NCBI GenBank assembly: GCA_004154925.1
Contig: QJNS01000012.1
Span: 1-64,000 of the forward strand
From: Monosporascus cannonballus
Taxonomy: Eukaryota; Ascomycota; Sordariomycetes; Xylariales
DNA: 64,000 nucleotides
Direction of reading: 5' to 3'
Part shown: piece after piece, positions 25,599-37,496 of the stretch
Position numbering within the stretch: position 1 is the stretch's first letter
Layout: every line of letters begins with the position of its first letter
The notes under the pieces: model-generated
Databases searched by the model: none
What the model was told of the DNA's origin: nothing
What the model saw: only the letters and a program-made list of their open reading frames with translations
Made by a program: the position numbers and the translations under genes

Positions 25599-25776
25599 TT
25601 AGACCCAAGGGTTATAGACTCTCCATACGGCATCCCCGATTGGATTTCGCTCGATCCGATTATCGACGCAGTTGAACTGGCCAATGGCGCCAACCCGCTT
25701 ATTTTCGCCAAATTTCGCGATAGAATCGATCACGATATCGATCACGTCGGTGTATCCGACGTGGGTATAGAAGTGG
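25599..25776 (-). pseudogene. Hce2-like secreted protein gene, 3' fragment
   Basis: Read on the - strand from the element B junction, the frame runs to a TAA at 25599-25601. It holds a TDVIDIVID-type helix followed by a Gly-rich stretch and one Cys (FNC), as in the C-terminal half of fungal Hce2 / Ecp2-like effectors, which end shortly after such a cysteine. The fragment continues, in frame, the coding sequence that stops at 31188. The shared junction bases AGTGG (25772-25776 and 31188-31192) are the target-site duplication of element B. The family is known for small secreted Cys-containing proteins; necrosis-inducing activity is reported for some members. Whether this copy was active before the break cannot be told. 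Confidence 0.72.
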
Positions 25777-26012
25777 TATAAGACCCTGCATCACAAACAG
25801 AAGCATATATAACTGAAGAAAAAATGTATTAAAAGTTGCATAACCTCTAAAAGGTTCTAGTTAAAAAGTAAAAGTAACGAACCCTTCTTTTATATCTGTA
25901 AATATAATTATAATTAAAAAAATACCACAAATATATAAAATAAACTTATTTTAATAAATAATTATATTAAATTAAAATTTATTTATTTATTTAATTTTAA
26001 TTAAATTTAATA
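25777..26012 (-). repeat. 3' LTR of Copia element B
   Basis: 25777-25930 is the inverse complement of the 3' LTR of A with few changes. The inner part toward about 26012 is RIP-degraded and its boundary is approximate. Confidence 0.82.
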
Positions 26013-26019
26013 TATTTCT

Positions 26020-29000
26020 TTAATTCTTAAAATTAATAGTTAAATTTTTTATAATTTCAAACACCTTTTTTTTTTAAAAAATACCATAATAATTAATTTT
26101 TAATAATTAATAAAAAAAATATAAAAACGAAAAAAAAAATATTTGAATTAATTCTAGAAATTGTTTAAAATATTAAAATTTTTAATTAAATTAGAATTTA
26201 TATTTTTTAATATTAAAAAATAACGTTATATTATTAAATTATACAAATCTTAATAAAAAGTATTCTTATTAAATTTATTTTTAAAATTATTTAAAAATAA
26301 AAGTAATTATAATTCATAAAAAAACAATAAAAAACGAAAATAATAAATTTTTATTATTAGGTAACATTTAAAATAACTTAATATTTGTTAAGCTTTTTTT
26401 AATTTTAAAATAATATTTTAAAAATTTGATAATTTAGTAAACTTTTAATATTATTAAAATTTTAAAAGTTTAATTACATTTTTATTACCATAACGTTAAT
26501 AAACATTTATTTAATTTTTATTTTTCTTATTATATAAGCTTTATTAAATTAATAATTATCAATATATATATATTTTAATTTCGTAATTACATATATAATT
26601 CTTTTAATAATTAGCTATATCATTTATTTATTAATTACGTAAATAATTAAATCATTATTTAATGTTAATTTAATAACTTTAAATAACTTTAATATAAAAA
26701 ACATTTGTTTTATAATTTATAATAAAATTAATAATTTAATTTTCGTATTCGAAATAATAATTATATTTTGCTTGTTAACTTTTTATACGATAAGATTACT
26801 GAAAATAATAATATAAATTTTTAAAAGTTTTCCCGATCGGGGTTATCCGTAAAAAAGAAATATTATTTATATATAGGAATAATCGTACGTTAAAATTTTC
26901 GTTATTTTCGAATTCTAAGATTAAAATACCTATAAAATAAATATAGAAAATAACTTTACTAATAACGTTAAAATACGTAAGGCTAAGGTTTTTATAATAA
27001 TAAAATAAATAAATAATAATTTTAATTAAGTTTAAATAAAAAATAATAATTCCGTATAATAAATTTTCGATTTTTTCGAAATATAATTTCTTAAATATAA
27101 TTAACGTTTTGCCTTAATATTTCTTAGAATCTCTTTATTTAAAAACTTGAAATAATATTTTTTAAATTTATATAATCCGAAATATATATATACTTTTTCT
27201 TGATAAATATCTTATAATAATTATAATTTCCTAATTATATGGTTTTACAAAATATACATTTTAAAAATATTATATTAATTTCGTAAGGAATTTGTTAACA
27301 TATATTATATTATATATCCTATATAGTATAGTTATATTATGAACATAAAAAAATAACGTTAACCAGTTATGAATTATAATATATAGGTTATCCGGAATAG
27401 ATTTTAATCCTAGTTCTTTTAATTCGGCTATTAGGTCCTATTATTACAAAAATAATAATCGCTTTGAACTGTATAAGGCTTTTTAAAATTTTAAATAAAA
27501 CCCGGGTATATAAATCCTTATAAAAAGCGTAGATATATTAAGTTATTAAGGTCGTTATATAAAAATGCGTTTATAATATTAAATTAACTAAATTTAAATT
27601 TAAATCGGATTATAATAATTATAAATATACGGAAAAACTTTTTTTTACTAACGTAAATACGTAAATATTAAGGTTTTTACGGAAATAAAAATTACTGCAG
27701 ATAATAATTTTAACCTTAAAATTTTAAATTATTTTGTATTTATTAAATTTATATATATATATTTATATTAACGAAAAAATACTGTTAAAACTTACGTCTT
27801 AAATCGCTTTCCGTAATAAGATAACGGTAATTAATTGCTTTATTCGATATATATAATCTTATTTTTTTGCGTAATTATTTTTTAATTTTCGACATATTTG
27901 TACCATATAACTTTTTATTACTTTTTAGAGGTATCGAAACAGTTAATATAATATAAGTAATTATGCTTAATTGTCATCGAAAAAATAACGTTAAAAACGA
28001 TTAAATACGTATTATATTTTTCGAATTCCAATTTATAATTAATATTAGCCGAAAATAACTTTTTTTTTGGTTTCGTATATCGAAATCGATAATAATTATC
28101 CGATTTAAGAAATTTAATTCCGTATAGCGTTACCTCAATTAAAAAGAACGTAATAATACATTTTAAGTTTTATTTAGCGGTAATACGTAATATTATTAAA
28201 GATTTTTTTAAAGGGCTAAAATAATTTCCAGTATAAGCAAATAAAATTTTGCAGTTTACGTTTCAAATTTTTCATTTTATTAAAGATATTTAGAATATTT
28301 TTTTCAAAATTATTATTAACTGCCGAATTAAAGTAATTTTCATTCGAAATAACTTTTTACGAATTATTAAATTTTACCCCCTTAATTTCTTATAAAACGT
28401 TTTAAATAAAAAATTTATAATTATTACACTAATACCGTAAATAACCTTTTTCAGTTCGTTTTATTTTGCTAAATTATTTTTAATAGTATTTATTTTTTTA
28501 AAAATCGTTATTAAAAATAATTTTAAATATCCTTAAAAAATTATCACTGCAAATAAAATAACGATATTATTAATTTAGTTATGTAAATTCATAATTTCGA
28601 ATAACATTTGTTTTATTGTTTTAATATAATTTTATTTTATTAAAAATATTATTCTTAACGGTAATAATACGTTATTACGAAAAAATCTATACTCGATATA
28701 TGTTATTAATTATATATTTTATAAAATACCCGATATAAGTTTTTAGATTTATTTTTTTAGCCGTTTTACATTTTTATGGGCTGTTTTTATAAACGTATAA
28801 ATCTTTAATCCGAAAAACATAATATTTGTTATATTCACTTTTAAACCGTTTTCGGAAATAAGTATTTTATTTTTTTAATTAATTATTCGTTAAACAGTTA
28901 AATAAAGATTTTTTAACTTAAGGTATAAATAAATATGTAATTAATAATACATATAATTATTGTTATAATTTCCGGTTATAAGTCGAAAAAGAATTAGTAT

Positions 29001-30250
29001 TAATAATTAAATAATATATTTTCGTAATAATTACGCCCTTAATACGTTGTAAAACTCTTATCGATTTTTTAATATATAAAAATGAAAATTTATAAAATAT
29101 ACTTATATCGAAAAATTATTGTCGAAATTTTTTCCTAAAAAATCTCTCGCCGTTTAATATAATTATTTTAACCTTAATATAAAATTATTTTTAAAGAAAA
29201 TTTTTATATTTATTAAAGTAATTAGGGATACTTTTTCCGCTTTAAATTATAATTGATTTTAACTTTAATAATTAAGTAAATAATAATTAATATTTTTATA
29301 TACTTGTTAAAATTTTTAATAAGTTCGAAAAAATTAACTTATATTATATTAAAAAACTTATTTTCTCTAATTAATTACCGTTATAAAAATATTTTCCGTA
29401 CCTTAATAACTGAATAATTTTAACATTAATTTATTAAAGGTAAATAAATTTTCGTTGCGGTAACTGCTTATATTACTTTTTTACAAGTACGTAAATTTAA
29501 ATATGCAAATTTTTAATGCTGTAACGTAACGTTTCCTTTTAAAAACTTTAAAAAAATCTTAAAATTATTACCATAAAACTTTTATTACGGGATTAATTTA
29601 AATAACCAAAATTTTTAAATTAAAAATTGCTCAAAAAAATTTTCGCTTTAAATTTTAAAAATACTTTTCTCTTTTAAATTATTTTTGTTTTTTACAATAA
29701 TAATAATAAGATTTTTAATTATTAACAATATTATTAAAATAATATCGTTATCGTCGTTTTCCGGTTTTATTTTAATATAACATATAACGAATTAATATTT
29801 AAATTAAATAATATTCGCCATTTTTATTTCTAACGTTTCATAATATATAATATTAATCTTATAATTTTACTGAATTTTAATTTATTAAAATATTTTATGC
29901 AACATTAAATTAATATATATTTTCAAAATATATACATAATTTTTTAAAAAATATTAAATTTTCTTAACGGTATAATAAACGTAATTGTTCGTATATTTTT
30001 ACTTATAATATTAAAATATTGTCTTCCGGTTAAAAGCTTTGCGTTAATTTTCGGTAAATATAAATTTAAAAAAATTAATTTTAGGATTTTTTATATAAAG
30101 ATTAAAATAAATATTTAATAAATTAAATCTTTTTAAGCTGTATCCGGTAGTAATATCGTTAACTTATAGGCTTATAAGAAATCTTGTTGCAAAAAACGTT
30201 AAAATTAATTAAGGAGTTTATGGTTTTTTTTTTTGTAAACGTTTAATCTT
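26020..30250 (-). pseudogene. Copia B pol, RIP-inactivated
   Basis: This is the inverse complement of the pol region of element A; a clear landmark is the shared block at 26825-27000 versus about 23985-24160. Strings of TAA/TAG stops interrupt every frame. Family assignment rests on the linked gag knuckle and on the segment identified in copy A. Confidence 0.65.
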
Positions 30251-30700
30251 TTTTTTTGTTAAAGAGGAACTTTCGAGATATGCTTATCTACCTTTTTCCT
30301 AATCTTAGAAACCTCGTTCCACCTATTGGGTTTAACGTTTTCGTTAATGTAAGAGCAGTCCTTAAAAAGTGTTTCTCTCCACAGTAGCACTTTGGCGTAG
30401 GGCAGTTATTGCCATCACCGCCGCCGTTGTTCCGGCTATTGTTATTCCGGTTATCTGAAGGTGTACCCGTCTGATCAGGAGTTTCTCCATTCAGGGTGAC
30501 GCCGGACGCTCCCCGTAACAACTGTTCTGCGGTAACGCCCTAAGCCTTCCGCAGTCTCATATGGCTTCGGAACCGTTTTACGAATTTCTGTACGGGTGGA
30601 AGCTTAATAAGATCCTTACCTTCGAATATGGCTTCCTTTACCTTAGACCTTTAGGTAATAAAGAAATCGGGAAAATAAATATTAATAACTTTTAAAAAAT
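30251..30700 (-). pseudogene. Copia B gag with zinc knuckle, frameshifted
   Basis: An Asn/Gly-rich linker (NNNSRNNGGGDGNN) is followed by KCYCGEKH, the first half of a C-x-C-G-x2-H-x4-C knuckle. After the His, the Cys that should close the motif is in a neighbouring frame, so a one-base indel is present. This is the least mutated coding stretch of the family in the window. A continuous 77-codon frame remains at 30288-30521. Confidence 0.75.
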
Positions 30701-30949
30701 TAAAATAACCGTAATAACTTATAATAATAAATATTTAAAAATATATTTTAAAATAAATTTACTAAATTTTAATTAAATTATTATACTTTTAAAAAAATTA
30801 AAAAATAAATAAATTAAAATAATTAAAAATATAATAATTAAATAAAAAATATATTATAAAAATATTAATTTATTTTAAAATAATTTTAATATAATATATA
30901 TAATAAATATATTAAAATATAGCTAAAAAATACGGTCCGGATTTATAAT

Positions 30950-31187
30950 TTTAAAATTATATATTATATATAAAAATATATATAATTAAAAAATTTATTA
31001 AAAATTATATAATCTTTTAAAAAGTTTTAGTTAAAGGGTAAAGGTAACGAACCCTCCTTTTATATACGTAAATATAGCTATAGCTAGGAGGAAAAGATAC
31101 CGGGGGTACATGAAGTAGCCTTGTTTCAGTAGGTGATCAAACTAAGCCAAGGCTTAGCTGTTTGATCGACTTCAGCTGGGTCTGACA
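30950..31187 (-). repeat. 5' LTR of Copia element B
   Basis: It starts (in - orientation) TGTCAGACCCAGCTG at 31187 and reaches about 30950, where ATTATAAATCCGG of the interior follows, as ATTATAAACCCGG does after the 5' LTR of A at 658. The outer 120 bp is intact and the inner half RIP-degraded. Confidence 0.85.
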
Positions 31188-31510
31188 AGTGGCCGTAGGC
31201 GGTAAGGCGGGAGCCGAAGCTGCAGGTGCCGACGCTGCGGACTATGGCGAACTCGTCAATGTTTTCGGCAACGGTCTTCCACCCGGAGGTATGAATGACC
31301 GAGTTCTTTGCACCCGCCAGCTCTTCGATAAGCTTCTTGCAGTCAGAGATCAATGGAGCCTCGCCGTTCGTCTCCTTCGTGAACGTCGCCTGTCCACATA
31401 GGTCCATATCCTATCGGTACTTGCCCAAAAGTTGTATAGTGGACTGGAGTCCTTCGAGCAAGGGCACCAGTAGCCAGTAAGAGATTCCCGATTAAGGCTT
31501 GAGGATACAT
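31188..31510 (-). pseudogene. Hce2-like secreted protein gene, 5' fragment
   Basis: From an ATG at 31405-31407 an open frame encodes DLCGQATF, then a Cys in SDCKKL and a Cys in VGTCSFG, with spacing typical of the fungal Hce2 (Ecp2-like, putative necrosis-inducing factor) domain, and runs straight into the LTR of element B. Upstream, at 31508-31510, another ATG opens a signal-peptide-like start (MYPQALIGNLLLATGALA), but it is in a different frame. Either an intron I cannot place or a one-base indel separates them, so the gene may have had a second lesion. The domain's missing C-terminal part lies at 25599-25776. The product would have been a small secreted protein of roughly 130-170 residues. 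Confidence 0.7.
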
Positions 31511-31988
31511 ATCGGACTGAGTAACTGGTGTTGAGAAGATTGATTATGGTATAATCTGGGGATGCAGAGTATCTTGTGGTGTCTGCTTGGTTCGAAACGG
31601 TTGTGGACGTGTAAAAGTATCTTGACAGCCGTATCGCTACTACATTTATACTACACATACTCCAACAATGATTAACATGTAAATGGGCCTTTCGAATTCG
31701 GGGAGTCATGGACCGGGGGCGGGTTTGTGCAGGGCTGTACGAAGGATCATACGAACCACTGTGGGAAGGTAGTCCTTGTGGCACATTACTTCTTCGGGTG
31801 TATAGCGGAGCTGTTGATCTTTAGTAGAGGTGATTCAAGAGATGTGGAAGAGGCATAGCGTCACTCTGCTTGTTAGGATGGCTAGATCCGCCCAGATTCA
31901 GGTTATTGCCCGTAACAAAGGATAGGTATTTAAAGGGTAAGTTACGTGTAACCGACAGTTTGTACGCCCTACGGGTGTGCAACTAAGC
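31511..31988. other. Intergenic region, no gene seen
   Basis: Balanced host DNA between the broken secreted-protein gene and the 3' end of the alkaline phosphatase gene. The frame at 31350-31784 (-) is a chance frame overlapping the effector fragment. A terminator or polyadenylation site must lie here but I cannot point to one. Confidence 0.5.
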
Positions 31989-33713
31989 CTAATGAGTGTG
32001 CCGCAGGTGGTGTTCCTCATGTCTCCTTCTCACAGACTTCTTCGGAACCCAGTCAGTCCCACTCGCCCTCAATTTCTGGGTGACGGCCGTAAGGTCAACG
32101 CTGAGAACATTTTCAATGAAGCGCGGAAGCTCGGTGTTATCCCAGTTGCCGGCCATCGCTGCCCTCAATTCCGATCCCTTCGACCCAGCGCCGTAGCCGA
32201 TCAAGGTGACATCAACTGCACTGTGGCCGCCGGTCGACCAGTGTACACCCGCCGCGTCGCTGATGAGCCCAGACAGTTGTGAGATCAGCTCGGAGTCCTC
32301 CAGACTGAGGAGCATATCGACCACGTCGTCAGATAGGCCCGCTAGCCCGGACATGGGCAGAATCTCATCGACAAGGTAACCCCTACGATCCGTACCGTTA
32401 TACACAGACCACAGGCGGTTGACCTCCTCTAAGCTGGCACTGACGCCCCTGAGCGGGAGAGGATTGAAACCGTTTAACGTCAAACCACCGCATTCGTGGT
32501 CGGCTGCGCTCATCATCAGCGTGTCGGGGTGAGCATCGATCCACTCCTTCGCATAGTCCACCACGTCGTTGTACATGATGATGTCGTGAAGGTGAGCCGC
32601 GGGGTCGTTGGCGTGACCCGCATGGTCGATTCTGCTTGCCTCGATCATCAGGAAATAGCCCTTTTCGCTGTCCGCGGTCGCGCGGTCCAGCGTGTTGAGG
32701 GCAGTTTCCACCATCTCGAGGAGGGAGGGCTCCGTCTCGTGCCTGACGCGGTCGATCTCGTACATCATCTGGTCGTCATTAAAGAGTCCGATGTACGGCA
32801 GGACGGCAGCCTCGCCCTTGCCTTTCTCGAGCTTGTCGAACTGTTCCCTATTTTGCATGACGCGGTAGCCCTGTTCCTCGGCCCAGCTGAAGAGGTCGAC
32901 ATCATCACTTCTGCAAGACCCAGAGTCTGACTGCGGCTTGTAGTAGCACCTGCCGCCGCCGAAGAGCAGGTCGACCACGGAGCCTAGTGGGTGAGAGTAT
33001 CCGATCTGCTGCGCAGCGATGTCCTCGTACGAGTTCCGGTCGAGGACATGCGCCGAGTAGCATGCTGGCGTCGCGTGGTTGATCACCGAAGTTACTACTA
33101 ACCCCGTCTTGTACTCGGCTAGATGGGCCGCTTCAAGGATGGTCCCAACCGGAGAGCCACTGGCGTCTACGCCGACAGCGTCATTGTATGTCTTAACGCC
33201 GCAGGCGAACGCAGTAGCCGATGCAGCTGAGTCAGTGATGAGGTCGTCGCTGGACAGAGTCTGAACATTGCCGAGCACCTAGGCACATGCAGAGTAAGCG
33301 ACCTCGTCAGGGTTAACAGCTCGATTCCAGGACACTCACCAGCTTATCGGCGGCCAACTGAAAGCTGACAGGCGCGCTGGGGTTTTCGCCATTTTGCAGC
33401 AGTGAGACATAGTCCCTTGCCATCGTCTGCGATGCAGGCCCGAAGCCATCTGCTTATGTGTTAGCATCTCGTGTCGACCGTTGAAGTCTGATCGTTCGCT
33501 TCCTTGCGTAGTTCAAGAAGCCCATGAGGGCTAAAGAGTAGAAGCATGGGCAACTCCGGGGCTAGCCGACGTGCGGTTCGGATGAGGATTATCGTTTAAC
33601 ATACCAGGAACGATGTATATGAAGTTTCTCGCCTTTGTGGCGTTCCATGTCCTAGCTGCGTGACTCTGGGCTACGAAGCCGCAAGCCGCGGCGAATACTA
33701 CACGGTATTGCAT
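31989..33713 (-). CDS. Secreted alkaline phosphatase (3 exons)
   Basis: The predicted 502-residue enzyme hydrolyses phosphate monoesters and belongs to the E. coli PhoA / fungal PHO8 superfamily. Model: exon 1 33605-33713, exon 2 33340-33449, exon 3 31989-33278. Introns are 155 bp (GTATGT..CAG, branch GCTAAC) and 61 bp (GTGAGT..TAG), and the phases agree. Residues 1-20 (MQYRVVFAAACGFVAQSHAA) look like a signal peptide. Metal and catalytic motifs follow in order: DGFGPAS from Asp37, the nucleophile in TDSAAS at Ser90, EASRIDHAGH at 286-295, DHECGG at 333-334, and GGHS with His425. I see no C-terminal membrane segment, so it is probably secreted or periplasmic rather than vacuolar. An in-frame ATG at 33747-33749 would add 12 residues before the signal peptide and is less likely. 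Confidence 0.93.
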
Positions 33714-34656
33714 TACCGCTGTGTTTGAGGGGCCTACTCTTGTCGACAATTTCGAGGCTGGGTGAGAGGACTACATCATGGGCATCGGTTCCTGGGTTTG
33801 GCTCTGCTCATAAATAGACGACTAGTAACGGCTATGACTGCCGTGAACAGGGGGCGTTCGGCATTCCCCTCATGATATAGAGATATAATCCCGGTTCCTG
33901 CATATGGCTTCGCATAGGTGCGTCAAACGGCCCGTAGTTCTGGCCTTTTGAGCATGATCGCTGGCGGCTTAAGCCCTCATTGGAAGGCTACTCCGGCCGC
34001 TAGATCATCAGGTGACTTTTTGACCGAATCCCGGATAGTCTATTGAAGGAGGCATATTGATGAATCGAGGTCCTAGGACTCCCCTGTCGAGAATAGCTGT
34101 TGGTCGCGTAAGCAGCTTCCTAATCGGGTTCTGAATGCGCTTGTGCTTGGCCAGGTGCCAAGATCTCAAACTCCGCATTTGCGCGGGCAGTGGCTAGGGC
34201 TATGCTGTGCTGTGCGAACGGGACAATGATAGGCGACGTCTGCTATTTTCACTTATTCTCATTTATTTGGATGAAATATGGCTTATGTCCCTGGTCACAT
34301 ATGCCTATTACAAGAGAGGCGGTGGTAAAAGCATCTTCGGCGCACCAACTTAAATTTTGGAGCTGGGTTTTTTAGTTTTGGTGACGTATATTTGCTGCCC
34401 TTATAATTAGCGGCGTTCCGTGAGCAGCTACGCGAATCCTTGGCTCTCCAGGTGGGCTAAGGGCGCCCACGTTTCGTCCTTCAACCACAACCATGCATTG
34501 GATTTCTGGCAGGACGAAGAGCGGTATAACTTTGGTTATTCAATCTCTGCTGCGAGGGATCACGCGCGGTAATGAACCGACAGGGCGATCTTAGTCAATC
34601 TCGTTCGATTATTAGGAATAGGATGTTTTTGCTACGACTACATCTATGACGCCCTG
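33714..34656. other. Intergenic region upstream of the phosphatase, no gene seen
   Basis: This should contain the phosphatase promoter and the 3' end of the reductase transcript. No convincing coding frame was found; the 61-codon frame at 34190-34375 has no recognisable motif. Confidence 0.5.
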
Positions 34657-36015
34657 TTAGGAATGGCTGCCCTTCAGGTCTGCAGCGGGCGGCAACATCT
34701 TTGCTTCCTCCAATTCCCTGAAAGTCCGCTGGAACTCATCCCAGGTGTCGGCATATCCGTACCAACCCATCTTTCTCGCCTTCGAAATGCTCGCAACGTT
34801 GCTGTAGTTCCTGCCTAGCAGGAACGACAGGAAGTCCCATGTCGCACCATCCCATGCCGCTTGGTCGAGACCGTATCTGTCACGCAGACGCTCCCAGGCC
34901 TTCACCACGTCGGGCCTCTTAGCCCACTTCTGTAGGTCTATCTGGCAGTTGACCTCGTTCTGGTTGAACTCTCCCTTCAGACCCAACTTGGCGTCGACTT
35001 CTGAGACTGGTGGCCGTGGGTGCAACTTCATACTGTTGCTCTCGAACCCGGGATAGGCTTCCTTCCCAGAACCATCATCTGAAGGAAACATATGCTCCGG
35101 GACGGTGCAGCCAAATCGCGCGGCAAGCCGCGGCCAGAGATCCTGCCAGCTCTGTGTATCGCCGTTGATGACGTTGAAACGCTGGTTAGCGGCATTCGAG
35201 GAGTTGCTGGCCCAAAGACAGAACTCCGCATGAATCTTCGCAGACGCCCAGCAGTTGAAGGCTAGGTAATTAATTTTGTTTCCCGGGAAGATGAGTTTCG
35301 AGCCCTCGAGCTCCTTGCTAACTGCCGCGTAGAGACCAATGGATGTGGCGAGGTTCATGAAATTCGCTTTCGCGAAGCCGATCACGTCCTGCGGGTACGT
35401 CACCGTCCAGGTCCATTTGTTGCCGGCATCCTTGGCGGCTTTCTCCAGCATCCGCTGTTGCGTATAGTAGAAGTTTGGGGGACGGTCCTCTTTCTCGAGC
35501 CAGAACAGCGAAGGGTCGTCATCCTCGCGCATCGGGTTCTTCGGTTGCCCGAGATGGACGCCGTACTGCTTGAGCCCGCAGGTCAAGACGATGCGCTTGA
35601 GCTCCTTCGTCTGCCCGGACTTAGTGAGAGCCTCTAGGAAGTTCGAGAGCATGGATCCATTGATGCGCGCGGCTTCAGCTTCGTCTGGATCCGCCAAGTA
35701 TGCACAGAAGAAGATGTGAGTAACAGGGGGGATGTGCGAGAGGGATTTGTTCATGTCATCTGCCGACGTCTGGAAATCTAGAGTAGCATGCTTCACTTTT
35801 GGATGCGGAGTGGACTTCTGCGATCGAGAAAGCGTGTAGACCTCAGTGAAGTCTGGGGAGTTGATTAGGGCGCCGACCACGGCCGTACCCGTAATACCTT
35901 TCTCGGGCTAGGTTAGTAACAATCATTACGAAGCGCTCTTTTACGCGGCTGCTAAGACCATATGGAGATGGCTATCTCACTCACCAGTAGCTCCTGTCAC
36001 TATTGCTGTAGACAT
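34657..36015 (-). CDS. PRISE-type NAD(P)H-dependent reductase (2 exons)
   Basis: The predicted 423-residue enzyme is an atypical short-chain dehydrogenase of the progesterone 5-beta-reductase / iridoid synthase (PRISE) kind. A 31-base first exon (35985-36015) encodes the Rossmann start MSTAIVTGAT. An 87-bp intron (35898-35984; GTGAGT..AAG, branch TACTAAC) precedes exon 2 (34657-35897), which completes TGATGITG. The family's catalytic pair is visible: Lys120 in CGLKQYG and Tyr154/155 in NFYYTQQ. Such enzymes reduce activated C=C bonds of enones or enals; fungal relatives occur both singly and in secondary-metabolite clusters. The substrate cannot be inferred. It is transcribed in the same direction as the phosphatase, separated by about 0.9 kb. 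Confidence 0.9.
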
Positions 36016-37496
36016 TTTGTCCGTATGAGTTCAATGACTTGGGTGTATAATTGTAGTAAGTTCGGTTCTTGTTAGCTGGGGATAATTCAACTCTACGGTC
36101 CTTGGAGAACAGGCTTGTGACCAGTATATAGTAGCTCTGGATTTATATCACCATGGAAATACATGTTGCTTCCATGAACTCAGAATGATACGGGGTGGGT
36201 TGCGTTGTCGGTAAGTATGACGTAGGGGATCGTGATGTGTGGGGAATCGCACCAAATCCGACCTTGGAGTAGAATCTATTATAGGCACGCTTCACTCACG
36301 TATGTCTATCGATGGTCGCGGCAGTTCCAATTTATTTAATTTCGTCCCTGGCTGAGGATGAAGAGGCACGAGATGATACCCTTTCCGCCCATATAACCCC
36401 TCAGCTGACGTGTTAGTAACGAGTAACGTAATGCGACGAGTAGTCTGGCAGAGTTATGTTGCACTCCACAACGATGGGCGAGATGAAGATAGAGTCCGCG
36501 ATTTTGAGATAAAATTGAGTGGTTAGGCTTCGCAGACATTCAGGAAGTTCTACCTTACAGTTTACGGAGCGTTGAGTAGATTACAGGCAACGTCTGTCGA
36601 CATGACTCAAGAAGCTTCCACATGAGATTCGTTGTCTGCAACTTGCAAGAAACCCCTTAACGGAATAACTGCAAAGGACGACACGATGTAACTAGTCTGC
36701 GGTCAAGAGACCTTCATTACTTCGTAGAGCGTAAGCGTATGTGGGTATCTCGACACAGCACCGGAGGATTGCTGAGATCCAAGAAAACGAGAAGTGGATC
36801 TAAATGGTACCAAGAGTCCGGTAGGGTGGCTCGGCTCGTCCCTAGTTCAATATCCAAGCTCCTGGAGTCTGAAAAGGCCGTACAAAGTTCGGCAACGGAA
36901 CAAGAATTTTTGGCGTTCTTATCTGGAGGTGCGTGATTAAAGCACTTGTTGAGCTGGCCGCTACTCCTCAAGCTGGCTGCTCTCTCAAGCAACTTAAACG
37001 CATACAGCCTTCCTTGAGTGCACTTGCCAGAGAATTCCGGAGCGGTACGGTTCTAAGCAGAATAACTTGGCCACTCCGACTACACACGTAGTACTTACAC
37101 AGATCTCAGCATCTTTCTTTAGCCCCAAAACCCGGCGGTCTCGCAGCCAAGAAAGCTATCCTAAATGGATAAGCACAGAGGATCCATGGTAAGCCCATGA
37201 CGAGATTTTGGCCCTCCTCGATGCTGACCAGGGATTCCTGTATATGAGAGTGAGGGATAAAAGCTTATATGTCAGCCCATCGCGACCCGCCTTGTAGTGA
37301 GGGAGGAAACTGCTACCGCGACGAGGTCTGACGGCATACGAAGCGAGTTTGCGTGAGTAATCCGCGCCTTGGCCCCCTGATGCGAACTTGTTAAAATTTG
37401 GCCGGCAGGGATCTATACGAGCCTGCCGAGTCCTCGGTTTTCACGCCTCGCAAGTTGTTTCCGTGCAGTTCACACCACTCCGCTCCCGTTGCTGCT
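36016..37496. other. Host DNA without recognisable gene
   Basis: About 1.5 kb of balanced sequence between the reductase start and the hAT-like insertion. The first few hundred bases should hold the reductase promoter. Small frames at 36336-36539, 36717-36992 (-) and 36739-36936 (+) overlap each other and show no motif. The last eight bases (AGCGATGG, 37497-37504) are duplicated at 54844-54851. Confidence 0.5.

Larger units (their letters stand above)
25777..31187 (-). mobile_element. Ty1/Copia retrotransposon B, inserted in an effector-like gene
   Basis: The same family as element A, in opposite orientation. The ends are TATAAGACCC at 25777 and GGGTCTGACA at 31187, with target-site duplication AGTGG (25772-25776, 31188-31192). 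Length is 5411 bp, without detected nested insertions, making it the best guide to the original structure. Gag lies near the right end and LTRs at both ends. The outer 120-160 bp at both edges are little mutated, while the interior is strongly RIP-degraded. Confidence 0.92.

Noticed and set aside
540..31020. Mitochondrial DNA insertion or centromere as an explanation for the AT-rich block
   Set aside because: LTRs, target-site duplications, zinc knuckles and transition-only differences between copies explain it as RIP-mutated transposons. Nothing mitochondrial was recognised and no satellite array is present.
31977..33264. Several + strand open frames of 61-144 codons
   Set aside because: They lie opposite the alkaline phosphatase exon 3, whose motifs and splice phases are clear; they are antisense shadows.
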